Shown in pieces: positions 33,364-44,688 of a stretch of 64,000 bases of DNA (the stretch's first letter is position 1; each line of letters starts with the position of its first letter). This stretch comes from Citrus sinensis (Eukaryota > Streptophyta > Magnoliopsida > Sapindales > Rutaceae). A model generated the notes under the pieces. The model worked only from the letters and a program-made list of their open reading frames with translations. It was not told the DNA's origin and did no database searches. Where the stretch lies: positions 1,674,001 to 1,738,000 of the forward strand of contig NC_068559.1 of assembly GCF_022201045.2 (NCBI RefSeq), given 5' to 3'. Position numbers and translations under genes: made by a program.

Positions 33364-35808
33364 TTAGCAAACTGGATAATCTAGCGGCGGTGCTTCTAAT
33401 TTTTCCAATTCCGTGACTCCATTTTCTACCAAGAAAGCCATGGCCAAGCCCCATGTGATATGAACATCCAAGTGACAGTGCATTAGCCACACCCCTATTC
33501 ATTCATCAAACAATAATTAGTTAATCGAAAAGACTTTAAAGAGTATGTTTGTAATTATTGTGCATGCTTCTGTTTGATTTTAAACGAACCCAAAATTAAG
33601 AGGATGTTAAAAAAAAATTTATTCACCTGGATTGTCAGCGACGAATCTAATGACTGCCCATCCTCCAACAGGCACACCAACGGTGTTCCTGAGTGGTGGA
33701 TCCACGAGGTTAAATTTAGATGTATCAGTTTTGGGATTGAAGTTTCCGAATCCCTCAGCAATGATGTAGAAATCATATCCGTGGATGTGAATTGGATGGT
33801 TCTCAGGAGTGAAAATACTTGTGTCCTGCAGCACAATCTGCACTCTGGAGCCATATTCCAATTTGTACAATTTAGTCCCCGGAACAGGCTGCCAGAGTGA
33901 CCTGCTCACGTTTCCGGTGTAATCGAATTTAAACGGCGGGTTAGCAGGGAAATCAGTGGTGAAAACTCCTGGAATGCCGTGGTGATGTGCTTGCAAGAGG
34001 GAGAAGTTTGATGGTAGCACGAAGGATACGTTGTTCATGCTAGCAGTGAAACGGGTACCATTTGGCCCCTGGCATCGACTGGACCCGAAATTTCTGGGGC
34101 AATTGTTGAGTCCCAGACCGACAGTGAAGAAGAGACTCTCATCGATGTCGGTTGGTACTTCAACTTTTTGTGGGCTTCTGAACTTCTTAGTGAAAGCAGT
34201 GACTGTTGCAGTGTCATTGAAAGCTGGCAGTTGGGGCATGACAGGGCGAATTGAGAGGCCTTTTTTGGCCGGGCAAGGGGCAGATTTATACTCAAGAATG
34301 GCTGTGGTTGTGGTGTTGTCAAAGGGTGCACTAGGGGCGCTGGCGTAGGCGCGAGCAGCCAAGTAATAGCGCGACGGTGGCTGATCACCTTTGATCAAAA
34401 CATCGGTGGTTTGGCCAGGTCCTAGCATAATAACCGAAGTTGTAAAGGGCTTAAGGTAAGATGCATCCGCGCCGACAACTGTGAACTGGTGGTTGGCAAT
34501 TGTGAAGAACAGAGGCTGGTTCAACCCGGCGTTGATGACCCGGAGAAGGTTAGTCTCACCGGAATCTATTGGAACAACCACCGTGTCTGCACATATATAG
34601 CAAATAGATCAGCAAGCTAAGTTTTAATACGTGGTGGCAATTGATTATTTAAATGCCATGCTACTATATTCTCAGGTGGTACTGGTGGGTGAAAAAGACT
34701 ACTAATTGTGTTCCCAGCCAACAATCTGAACTGTCCAATCGAAGCCAAGATTTTCTTTAAGTTAGGTTAGACATATTCCAAAAAATTATAATTTTTAAAT
34801 ATTATTCGATTAACGGTTTAATTAAGAAAGGTAGTTATGGATTAATTAATTAATTAAAGAAGCTGAACCTTGGCTGGAGCAATTGTAAAGATCTCCAGGT
34901 TGACCGTTAATGGTGTACGCATCAGAAATATTTGGGGCAGCTCCTGTTCTAGTTGCTTGCCTGACAACATCAATGGGATTCGCATCCCACCATTCACCTG
35001 CATTCATCGCAAAAGCAGCATGGTTAATATATCACCATCAGATTTTGTTATATGTATTTTATAAACAGATTCAATTATGAAAAGATGTTATATATTAATT
35101 CAGATGATTAATTACCAAGAAGGATGGGAGTTTCACGCTTAGGCTTGGGGAAAGGGTAAGAGGATCCTTCTTTAGGATGAATGATAAGAGCTCCATAGAC
35201 AGTGGCTCTTAGCCATGAGCTGTGTGCATGCCACCACAATGTGCCTTCTTGGCCTTGAATTGTGAACCTGTAAGTGTAACTCATTCCAGGCCTAATTGGG
35301 CACTGTGTCACAAACTCTGGCCCATCCGCCCATGCAGTCCTCATTTGTCTAACACCATGCCTATCAAAAGAAAGAAAATAAAAAATGTTGAGTTGCTGTG
35401 AACTCGCTGCATGGAGGCCGCATGCAAAAGAAAATATATATATATACCAGTGAATGGTGACATTATATCTGGCTTTGTTGGTAACTTTGACGACCAAAGT
35501 GTCGCCATTGTTCACTTCCAAGGTTGGTCCAGGGTACATTCCGTTGACAGTGATTGTGTTGTGAGTTTTGCACAGCCTCTTCACTGGGGTTGCTTGAATC
35601 TGTTTCGTTAAAAGATGCTAATTATTAGAACATACGTACGTACCCATTAAGCAAAAATGAAAAGAAAGGAGAAGAAATAACATACAACAAAATCATGGTG
35701 GTGAGCTTTGGCATTAGCAAAGGACAACAATGCATTAGACGCAATGAGAAGCACGAGGCCTAAGAAGAAGCCGAAAGAGTTTGCGAAACGACTGTTGAAA
35801 AACTCCAT
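33364..35808 (-). CDS. LAC5: Laccase (multicopper oxidase), secreted, LAC5-like
   Basis: This enzyme oxidises phenolics such as monolignols with O2 in the cell wall. Six minus-strand exons join in frame: 35808-35686, 35599-35448, 35360-35116, 34997-34869, 34586-33627 and 33494-33364. They give 1740 nt and 579 aa. Residues 1-33 are a hydrophobic signal peptide. The four copper signatures are all present: HWHGVRQ (its Trp codon is split by intron 2), [15 protein letters not shown] and [12 protein letters not shown]. The protein ends PPLDYPVC. Intron positions match plant laccases. Length and neighbours (PRA1, then the unknown gene and RER) favour the LAC5 lineage of Arabidopsis; the symbol rests mainly on recalled synteny. 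The miR397-type site at 34518-34538 is degenerate. A TATA box and two MYB46-type motifs lie upstream. Confidence 0.9.
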
Positions 35809-35895
35809 GGCTGTAGAGCAATGCTTGGGTAATCTTGCTTAGTAATGAAAATGCAAGTGAAGTGAAGTGATGAGAAACGGATTGAAGGGGAAGTG

Positions 35896-35904
35896 TTTAT
35901 ATAG
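35896..35904 (-). promoter_or_regulatory. TATA box of the laccase gene
   Basis: The minus-strand CTATATAAA lies about 90 bp upstream of the ATG, leaving room for a short 5' UTR. It is the only TATA-like sequence in the first 150 bp. Confidence 0.7.
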
Positions 35905-35924
35905 CGGGAGAATAGAAGAGAGAG

Positions 35925-35952
35925 AGTTGGTTTGAGGGTTGGCAGATTAGGT
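35925..35952 (-). promoter_or_regulatory. Two SMRE/AC-type MYB sites upstream of the laccase TATA box
   Basis: On the minus strand ACCTAAT (35952-35946) and ACCAACT (35931-35925) both fit the secondary-wall MYB consensus ACC(A/T)A(A/C)(T/C) used by MYB46/MYB83. They lie 20-50 bp above the TATA box. This is what would be expected for a lignification gene, but 7-bp matches occur by chance. Confidence 0.45.
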
Positions 35953-38900
35953 TTTGATTCATCAAAACTGTCAGATTCCTGAGCAAACGTAGTTCAACCC
36001 TAAAGAAGTTGTTGCACCCACTAGCGATTAGCCTTGATCAAAAGTGAATTATTTTCTTCAAATGCTTCCTTCACAAGTCTTTCTTCTGCTGTTGAATTTC
36101 AATAAAGCATCTTAATTATCACACTTTTTTTTTTTTTTTGGTTTCTTTTTTTTCTCCCAATAAAAAAGTGAAAGTCCAACCATTTACTTTTTAAGACAAC
36201 AACAATAGTCCAAGACGAAAAGAAAGATAATCCTAGTCAAAAAAAGCACTTTTTTTCCAGAAGCCAAGCTGGCCAGTAGTTAATAAATAAATCAATACGC
36301 GTAGCGATGGCTGTTTGGGTTAATATATATATATATGGTATTTAAAATGTTAATTATTTTATAAATTGTGATTACCTCTACTCATTATGGATTTGGGGAT
36401 TGCACATATTTAGTTTAGGTGTTACAAGTTGTGTATATTTGGTGGTTGCAATGATTAATTAATAATTCATTATTCCATTGAAAAATAATAATTCATTATT
36501 ATTCCTATTACTAGTATAAATTTATTATGACAAGAGTTACAAATTGTTTTAAGGGTTTAATATTATATTTACTACGCTGTTTAATACACACAAAAAATAG
36601 TGTACTTATATAAAATGGTGCTTTGAGTGCTTAATTAAGTGATTGGTTAGAGATCTTATTTACATACAAAATATTATACAAAGTGTTTAGAACAATTAAC
36701 CATGACAACGTAGATTTGGTCTTTGGGTGTTTTCTTCTCGCCTTTGCGCTTTGATTTACTTAAGCAAATACATGTAATTTGTTAGTTCAAAAACAAAGCT
36801 AACGAGAATTTAATGTAATATAAAAAAAAATTGAAACTCAGAGCTAACAAGAAATTAATATACTATTAAAAAAAAGGAACTTAATCATAGTTGAATAAAA
36901 CCTATTTTTTAAGAGTTCTATAAACTCAAATAGAAAAGAAGAAAATTCTAATCTCTCAATTATACACATGTAATTTTGTCAAGTTTACAACTTGCGTGTA
37001 GTATCAAATTTATTGCTTCTACCATGAACAGTTTCAATCATTTAAATTAAAAAAAAAAAATCACTTGCAAACATTTGAGGTGGGATAAAATTTTCTCTAA
37101 ATAAACAACATATGTTTTAATTTCATGAGAAGTAGTGGAGGCAAATGGAAACGAATGTGAACAGCCGCCACTCCTAAGTCTAATCTTTTTCCATCCTCAG
37201 TTTCAACCAACATCTTACTTGATTTCGTCTGGCTGCTAGCTTGGAATAAAATAGAAAAAGATAGATCGATCAAATTGTTTTCTAGGAAAATTAAATTCGC
37301 CTCCACCGGCACCACCAAATTCACAAGAAAACTAAACTTTTGATGCATGAGACGTCCAATATTAGGAGAAATTAAACACCTCATTTTCTTGGAACTCAAT
37401 TAGCTTTCTGAATAAAGGGACGTGTGCTAAACGATAGCAGCTGCATAGACCAATCTCTTGACTTTTTCTTTTTTACAAAACAGGGGAGAAACGAAAAGCA
37501 ATAAAAAGTCTATTGTTTAAGGGGGGGAAATAAAAGTGTTAATTCATATTATATAGGAAAATAATTAATTATGATGGCCCGTTGTCTTTCTGTAGAGTAT
37601 ACTCGTATAAATTGGTCAATACACACCAAAACATTGAAAATTTTCACCATTAGTTAGCTAATATTAGTTAATAATTATTCTTCACGCGGCATTGCTAACT
37701 AAACCATTACCATCAATTAGCAGTCTCAGGACATAGAATTAGTTAGTATTTGTTCAAAAGTGTTTTTTTTTTTTTTTTTTTGGGGGGTGATTAGAGTGGA
37801 GGTATCAATAGCAAATAGATTTTGATCGAAGCTTATAATAAAAGTACAATATGTGGGCAGTTGCTAATTAATTCAATTTCGATTCTTTCAAGAAAAATCC
37901 GGTGACCCGTGTGAGTCCGAATAAGATAGAAAAGTTTTTGTTAAGAGATACAAAGTGGCAAAATGGAAGAGGATGAAGTCTACGAGTTTAGGTTAAGTGT
38001 GGACCAATAACATCTAAGATTAAATTAATTGAGTCTCTTTCGGAAAAAAGATTGTGAAAAAGTCATCTCCTATTTGATAGCAAATATAAAATACAAGAGT
38101 TTTTGTTCTATTGATTTTGATTGAGTATAACGACAAAGACAAAGTGATTTAATTAATAAGAAGTCGGTTAGTGATACTTAAACCGGTAAGGTAGCTTGCA
38201 TCATTAATTTACTTAATTTGCTCATTGATTAGGTAGCTTGTCACTTTTAAACTGTTAATTATATTTGACCACACGAATTCTCTGTATTAAAATATACATT
38301 ATTTCTCATATGAAATCCAATATGCACGATGATATTGGTGGGAATTTTGTAAAAAAAAAAAAAAATGTAAAGTTATACTCTATTTATGATCTAATAAATA
38401 GTTTGACATTGTTTCTATTCAAGATGAAGTTGAAAGTTTCACGTTAATCCCAAAAAAAAAATGCAATTAGTAATTTTATTTTTCTTAATCTGGTTGCCTA
38501 GAACCAAAAGGAAGTTTTTTTTTTTCTCAAGATAATTACACAACTTTATTAGGTACAAGAAAATTCTCAATTCTCAATTTGAGAAAAGAAAATATAAAAA
38601 GTTCTTTTGCATGTGGGTTCTGATTAAATGAATACAGAAAAAATCAGTTTGTTAAAGAATTACCTAGAGCACATGAAAAAGCTTATACGTGTGATTTTCA
38701 CTGCCTGTGGTGCTGTTCGCAGCATGGAATTGACCTAAAATATTTACCCAAAAAAAAATTATAATTTATTATTATGACTTATGAGGATATCTGCATGAAA
38801 AAAAAGGAATTATTATATAATTATTTTGTTAACTTAAATAAAGTTTAATTTCGAATTACCTCCATAATGAAATGACAATTTTTTTAAATATCCTTCAAAC

Positions 38901-41158
38901 TATTATAAGTCTCAATTTATCCTCGTTTTTGTTCAAAAAAGTAAAAAAAAAATGAGAATGAATTGATAAAGAGTTTTTTTTTTTTTTGTTGGTCTTCTTA
39001 ACAAAATACATAATATATTGAGATTTACAATAGTTTGAAAGGAATTTTGAAGATGATGTATTTTATGAGGGGGTTAATTAACCCATATGATGATATGAAT
39101 ATTCGCCATACGATTTCCCTCCATCATTAATTTCTTTTGATAAATTTTGAAAAACAAGAGAATGACAGAAATAATTAACAATGAATCTATGCATTGCTGA
39201 TTAGAATATTGAATAAGAGAGTCTATCACCTATAAGTTTGTTAATGTAACTATCAAATATTGCCCAACAAACAAGCACAAAATAGTACTGAATTGTGGCT
39301 AATCCTAGTATATATACCTACAAGACTAAGCAAGATTGGATGACTAAATTGTACGATATTATTTTTAAATAATCACTTGAAGCAAAAGTAAAATCATCAA
39401 ATCTTGAGTGCCGATCAACGGTTTGTTTGTTCAATAAAATGGATATTAGCGACAGTAACAGCGATGTAAGAAGGCAAGTAAAACCAGGCTGAGTGACAAC
39501 CGTTAGACTCTTGAAAAATAAGCATTTCAACATCCAAATTGGAAAGGGGCGATTAAAGAAGTTAACAACAAATATCAATAGAGAGGTAGGATTGGATGGG
39601 TGAACAAGAATGAAAGAAACAATTAACAAAAGTTGGTTGTTTGTTATTGACTTTTTTTTTTTTTTTGTTTAGAATATGATGATAAAGGAAATTTAATTTT
39701 CTTTTTTTAAAAAAAAAAAGATTATGTAAATGAAAGGTCGTTACAAGAAAGAAAATAATTGATTGATCATTGTCAGATAGAAGTTTCCTTGTCAAAGCTT
39801 CATTGATGCTTGGTCTGTAATCAAATTTTTATCTTTTATTTGTTTAGTCTTTTTGCTTTTCTTGGGTTTTCATTTTTCATTATTGTTAGTTAAAGGTGGG
39901 TGCGAACTTTCACAATTATTAACGTTAATTTCATCATTTTAATTTTCAATTGCATCCCAAAAACGTGTATTATATTTATATATACAAAGCTCAATGGATT
40001 CACTTATCTTGTTTTTACATTGACATGAAAGATATGATGATTACTAGTTGATGTGGAATTTTTAATGAAAGAAAGCACTTCAAGTATTTATTTATTGGGC
40101 ATGTTTTGAAAATTGAATAATATTGAGGATTGAGACTTTCATCCATTGTAGAAATTATTTTCTATCAGTGGTGGCATTCATAATTTTTTAATATCTAATT
40201 TCGACTTCAATATTAAAAATCCAACCGAAAAAAATAATAATAATAATTTGTTGAACACAAATGACAAATGTGATGTTTTAACAAATTAAGTTTTGATTGG
40301 TTTGATTTTCTGTCGGATTCCTATCAAATATTAATTGTGACAGTGCTCTTCAATCACTTCTGATTGCAAATATCATATAAAAGGCAGAAAATTAATTAAG
40401 GATGCTTTGTACCATCCGAGCAAAACGAAATCTAACCGAATGTACCACAAAGACTATCAGACTAAGACATAACAAACCTAACTTTCCCATCAAATCCAAA
40501 GAATAACAACCTCCTGATCTTGACGGTCGTTGGTTTTTTGTAAAATGAATTGGGCTCCACACGAACATTTTAAACGTCAAAAGCACTTTGCAAACATTAA
40601 GACAGCCCAGTAAAGCCCATTCGATTTCTTTATTTTAAAATATGCACAAACAAAGAGAAACACTTGTCCTTGAATAATGAATAGTCACTGGGGTTACCAA
40701 TAGTAACACTTCAAAATAAGAACTTGAAATGAGATAATATTGTTTTAGTTTTCTTTTCAATCTGCATTTTAGTACCAAAAATCCTATCGATTAAACTAGT
40801 GTAAATTCAAAATGACTTTTGCACATGGGACTACTAAACTTTTAGCTGAATGGTGCAATGAAGATTAACTAGTAGAGATATTTATTTTACTTGGAACCAA
40901 AATGGCTGGCTGGAACTTAGTTTTTTTTTTTTTTTTCCAGCGAGTGATTGATTCATTGTCAAAATTGTCTCGGTTCTTCCTACTCAGCCTGGAAAAGCTC
41001 ACCAAAACTTGAAAAATGAAAGACAGAAAAAGCATCCTGAAGTAAATTGAAACAAACTCGTATTTACAAACACAATTATAGTACTCACTACATCAAGAAT
41101 GAAAGAATATAGTATTCTACTAAGCTTCCCTGTCGCACTAGTGCAATCCCCATGATTA
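35953..41158. other. Long intergenic region (about 5.2 kb) without recognised genes
   Basis: AT-rich, with many homopolymer runs (for example T18 at about 37764). A minus-strand open frame of 100 codons at 37097-37399 has no recognisable domain. The final 150 bases upstream of 41159 are probably the 3' UTR of the IMK gene. No bounded transposon was seen. Confidence 0.5.
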
Positions 41159-43763
41159 CTACTCGCTAGTTGATGGGCCTGCATCGCCAGAACTTGTCGC
41201 AGCTGTAGCTGCCTCTGGTCTTATCTCTTCGAGTTGTTGAACAACTTGTAGAACTTCTGGCCTCGCAGAGGGCGAAGGATCGACACAATGCAAAGCCAGT
41301 TTTAGTGTGTTGAGCAACTCGTCACCGATTGTAGGTGCATCCCTCATCAATTCTAAATCAAACACTTCATTAGTCCATTCTTCTTTTACTATGGAGGCAA
41401 CCCACTGAGGCAACTCCGCGCCATTCAAGGGCTCGCCCGGTGATTTCCCCGTTAGGAGCTCCAATATGGTCACCCCAAGGCTGTATACATCTGTTTTCGT
41501 GTTAGCTTTCTTGAGCTTTGAAAGCTCTGGTGCCCTATAGCCTAATGCTCCTGCAGTTGCAATCACGTTTACATTGGCAGCAGCAGTCATTAGCCGAGAG
41601 AGGCCAAAGTCTGAGATTTTTGCATTTGTGCTGTCATCAAGAAGGACATTGCTTGATGTAAAATTCCCGTGTATAATATTCTCATTGCTGTGAAGATGCA
41701 GCAGGCCTCGAGTTATGCCCTTTATGATTTTCATCCTTGTTGGCCAATCAATGGGGGTTTCAGGCCCGCGAGCTGCAATACAGGAGAACAGATTGTTATT
41801 AGGTGATTTTACGTCGATACCTAGCATATGAAGCTTAGAACATTAAATTTCACTTACCATGGAGGAAAGTTGCTAGACTCCCATGGGGCATGTAATCGAA
41901 AACAAGAAGTTTCTCTCCCTTGGGGCCTAAGTAATAAGCCCTTAAAGCCAAAAGATTTGGATGTCTGATTTTCCCTAGCAAACTAACTTCACTTTCAAAT
42001 TCCCTCTGACCTTTTGTTATCTTTTCTCTCAATCTCTTGACTGCAACTTGACTACCATCTTCCAATGTGGCCTTATACACAGTTCCGTAAGTACTCTTTC
42101 CCATAATTTCTGCAGTAGCACACAAAAGATCATCAGCTGTAAACATCAATGGTCCGTCAAAATGAACCAATTTCCCTCCGTTCTCTCCACCGGCTTCCAC
42201 TTCACCAGCAGCTGACGGAGCCCCCTTTTCACCTCTTGCAGCTGCAGCCCTGGCAGTGGCTTGACCATCCTCTGCTTTTGATGCAGTCCTTTTCCTTATC
42301 AAGCAGCACATCAAAATGCAAACAATGATGAGGCAAACTATCAGAAGCGCTCCAGCTCCAATAAGGATTATATCCTTTGTACTTAATTTTCTACGGCGAG
42401 ACTTTGGCTTCTCTGCTGGTGGAGAAGGACATGGAGTTGAACCACTATATCCACATAACTGAATATTCCCCACAAAAGAACTTGCATTGAACTTTAGTGC
42501 AAGGGATGTGGGAACGGGACCAGAAAGATTATTGTAAGAAACATTGAAGGAACTAAGGCTTTTCAAATTTGAAAAGGAAGCTGGAATTTCCCCACTTAGC
42601 TTATTCTGAGATAAATCAAGAATTGTAAGAGTGGATATGTTTCCTATAGTTGAAGGAATGTGGCCACTAATTTGATTTCTCTTCAAGTTAAGAACAGAAA
42701 GGTTATGTAATTTGTCAAGAGAATCCAGGATTTGGTCATCAAGGTTATTGCTTTCTAGAGTCAATGAAACAAGTGAAGATAGATTAGAGAAACTACCAGG
42801 CAGGCTTCCATTTATGGCATTATAAGAAAAATCAAGAATCCTAAGCCTTGAAAGTCTTCCTAAATCACTTGGCATGACTCCGCTTATCTTGTTATGACTA
42901 AGTGAGATTTCTTGAAGCTCGCTTAACTTTCCCAACGAGGCAGGGATTCTTCCTGAGAGGAAGTTATGATCAAGGGCCAAGTATTGAAGTTGAAAGAAGT
43001 CATTTTTATGAGAGTTATCCCAAGAATCTGGGACAGAGCCAGAGAGGTTGTTGTACTGGAGTGCAAGGAACATAAGGGACGGAGAGCGAGTTAGGCTAAG
43101 AGGAATTGAACCTGACAATGAATTGAAGCTAAGATTGAGCCTGTAAAGCTTAGTAGAGTTAGCAAGACTCTCTGGGATTGTCCCTGTAAGTGAATTGTGA
43201 CTAAGATCAAGAGTTTGAAGAAGAGGACATGAGCCTAATGAAGGAGGAATTGAACCTGAGAAGCGATTGTTAAACAGTTGAACTCCTCTAAGATTAGGGA
43301 GAAACCCCAATGCTTGAGGAATTGAGCCACCAATGTGATTATCATGGAGACTAAGCTTTCGAAGAGCTTGAAGCTGACCGATTTTCTCAGTAATTTGGCC
43401 TCCTAGATCCTTCCAAGGAAGCTGGAGTACGATGACTTGGCCTTGGGCACACTTGATACCAATCCAACCACCAGAACAAGCTCCATAGCCGCTATCATTC
43501 CAGCTTCTTAAGAAGCCTTTTGGGTCAATCAAACCTTGCTTGAAGGCTTGAAGTGCTTGAAAATCAGCTTGAGTCACAATAACACCATCCCAAGTCTGGC
43601 TTGAAACAGGCTCAATGAAACAAATGATAAGGTAAAGAGACAAGAAAAGATGAAACACCGACTTCCACTTCTCCTTCTTCTTATTAAAAATACAATGAAA
43701 AATCTCGAAAGGGTATCTGTTAAAACCAGTGAAAATCTGATTTAGATGCCCCATAACTAACAA
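41159..43763 (-). CDS. IMK2: LRR receptor-like kinase, IMK2/IMK3 type, probably catalytically inactive
   Basis: Two minus-strand exons (43763-41858 and 41772-41159) join at GT-AG sites to 839 aa; a second ATG three codons in would give 836. A signal segment at about residues 35-55 ([13 protein letters not shown]) precedes an LRRNT region ([12 protein letters not shown]) and about 12 LRRs. A transmembrane helix lies at about 475-497 ([20 protein letters not shown]). A basic and Ala-rich juxtamembrane stretch leads to the kinase. The glycine loop [10 protein letters not shown] and the VAVK lysine (about 576) are present, as is DFG (about 690), but the catalytic HRD is HGN (about 670-672). The family acts in meristem and reproductive development. 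The length fits IMK2; recalled synteny fits its relative IMK3, so the symbol is provisional. Confidence 0.9.
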
Positions 43764-43960
43764 AGAACAGCTAAGAAGCAGAAGAAGAGTGATGGGTTAT
43801 TATTTTTTTTATTTTTTATTTCCCCCCCTCTCTTTTGAAGTTTCAAAGTGAGCTTCTGTTTCTGCTAACGAAACCATATGAATGAAACAGAGGAGGCAGC
43901 AGGAGTTTAGAGGGTTTTGTAGTGTGAAATGGGAAGAGGAGTGGGGCTTCTGTGACAAAG

Positions 43961-44020
43961 CACGTGAAGAGCTTGTTAGTGAGAGAGTGGCACGTGAAGA
44001 GCTTGTTAGTGAGAGAGTGG
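43961..44020. repeat. Perfect 30-bp tandem duplication with G-boxes, 5' of the IMK gene
   Basis: The 30-bp unit starting CACGTGAAGAGCTTGTTAGT is repeated exactly (43961-43990 and 43991-44020), about 200 bp upstream of the IMK start codon. Each unit opens with the palindromic G-box CACGTG, so the duplication doubles a potential bZIP/bHLH site. Confidence 0.85.
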
Positions 44021-44317
44021 AATCTTTGCTTGTATTGTGAGAGAGAAATTAAAAATTACACTAAGACACACAGTGTCAGGTGACTGTGAGTGCATTAAGG
44101 GAGCAGCGGCTCCTATTCTAACGGCTAGTTTTTTTTTCGAGTGGCCATTTACTCTTCTTCTCAATACATAAAAAAGAAGTTTTGATCAGTGAGTTCATGA
44201 GTGGCTTTGCTTATCTAGGTTTTTATTACCAACCGCTCCTCTAGGCTCTAACGGCTATCATTTTCGGAGGTCTCATCTCATCATCTCATTAACCTGGACA
44301 GCGTAAGTGTTTTGTGA

Positions 44318-44688
44318 CAACAAGATTACAAATTTTTTTTTATTTTTTTTTTTAGACTGATTAATCATCAGATTATTGCATTACACAGATATTTACAACA
44401 ACTGCTTATTATAGCAGAGGTATTACACTGATATTTACAATCAGATATACATGATTGGGACTTACATTATTACAATGAATTCTATGAAGTACATGACCAA
44501 TACAAATAACCCCTCACAGGAGAGGATGTCCATACTCCACTTGCATTTCGCAAGGGAGAAGGATATAAAGAACATTTAGCCCCCATAATACTTTTGTGGG
44601 GGCTAGAACCGCTGCCCTCACAATGCTTGTGAGGGCAGCAGCCCACCACTGCGGCCAAGGCCGAAGTGGCAACAAGATTACAAATTTT
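44318..44688 (-). mobile_element. tRNA-derived SINE, minus strand, with 19-bp target duplication
   Basis: CAACAAGATTACAAATTTT occurs at 44318-44336 and 44670-44688 and bounds a 333-bp insert. On the minus strand the insert starts CCACTTCGGCC, carries an A-box-like TGGCCGCAGTGG and a B-box-like GCGGTTCTAGCCCC (RNA polymerase III promoter), and ends in an A-rich tail (T-rich on plus, 44337-44353). The body contains two hairpins built on CCCTCACAA/TTGTGAGGG and GCCCCCA/TGGGGGC. A short open frame across it is not a gene. Confidence 0.85.

Noticed and set aside
34031-34388. Open frames antisense to and overlapping the laccase
   Set aside because: Shadows of the long, GC-rich exon 5 of the laccase, which has all copper-binding motifs in its own frame.
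37097-37399. 100-codon minus-strand open frame in the long intergenic region
   Set aside because: No recognisable domain, no splice-supported neighbours and composition like the surrounding AT-rich DNA; not called as a gene.
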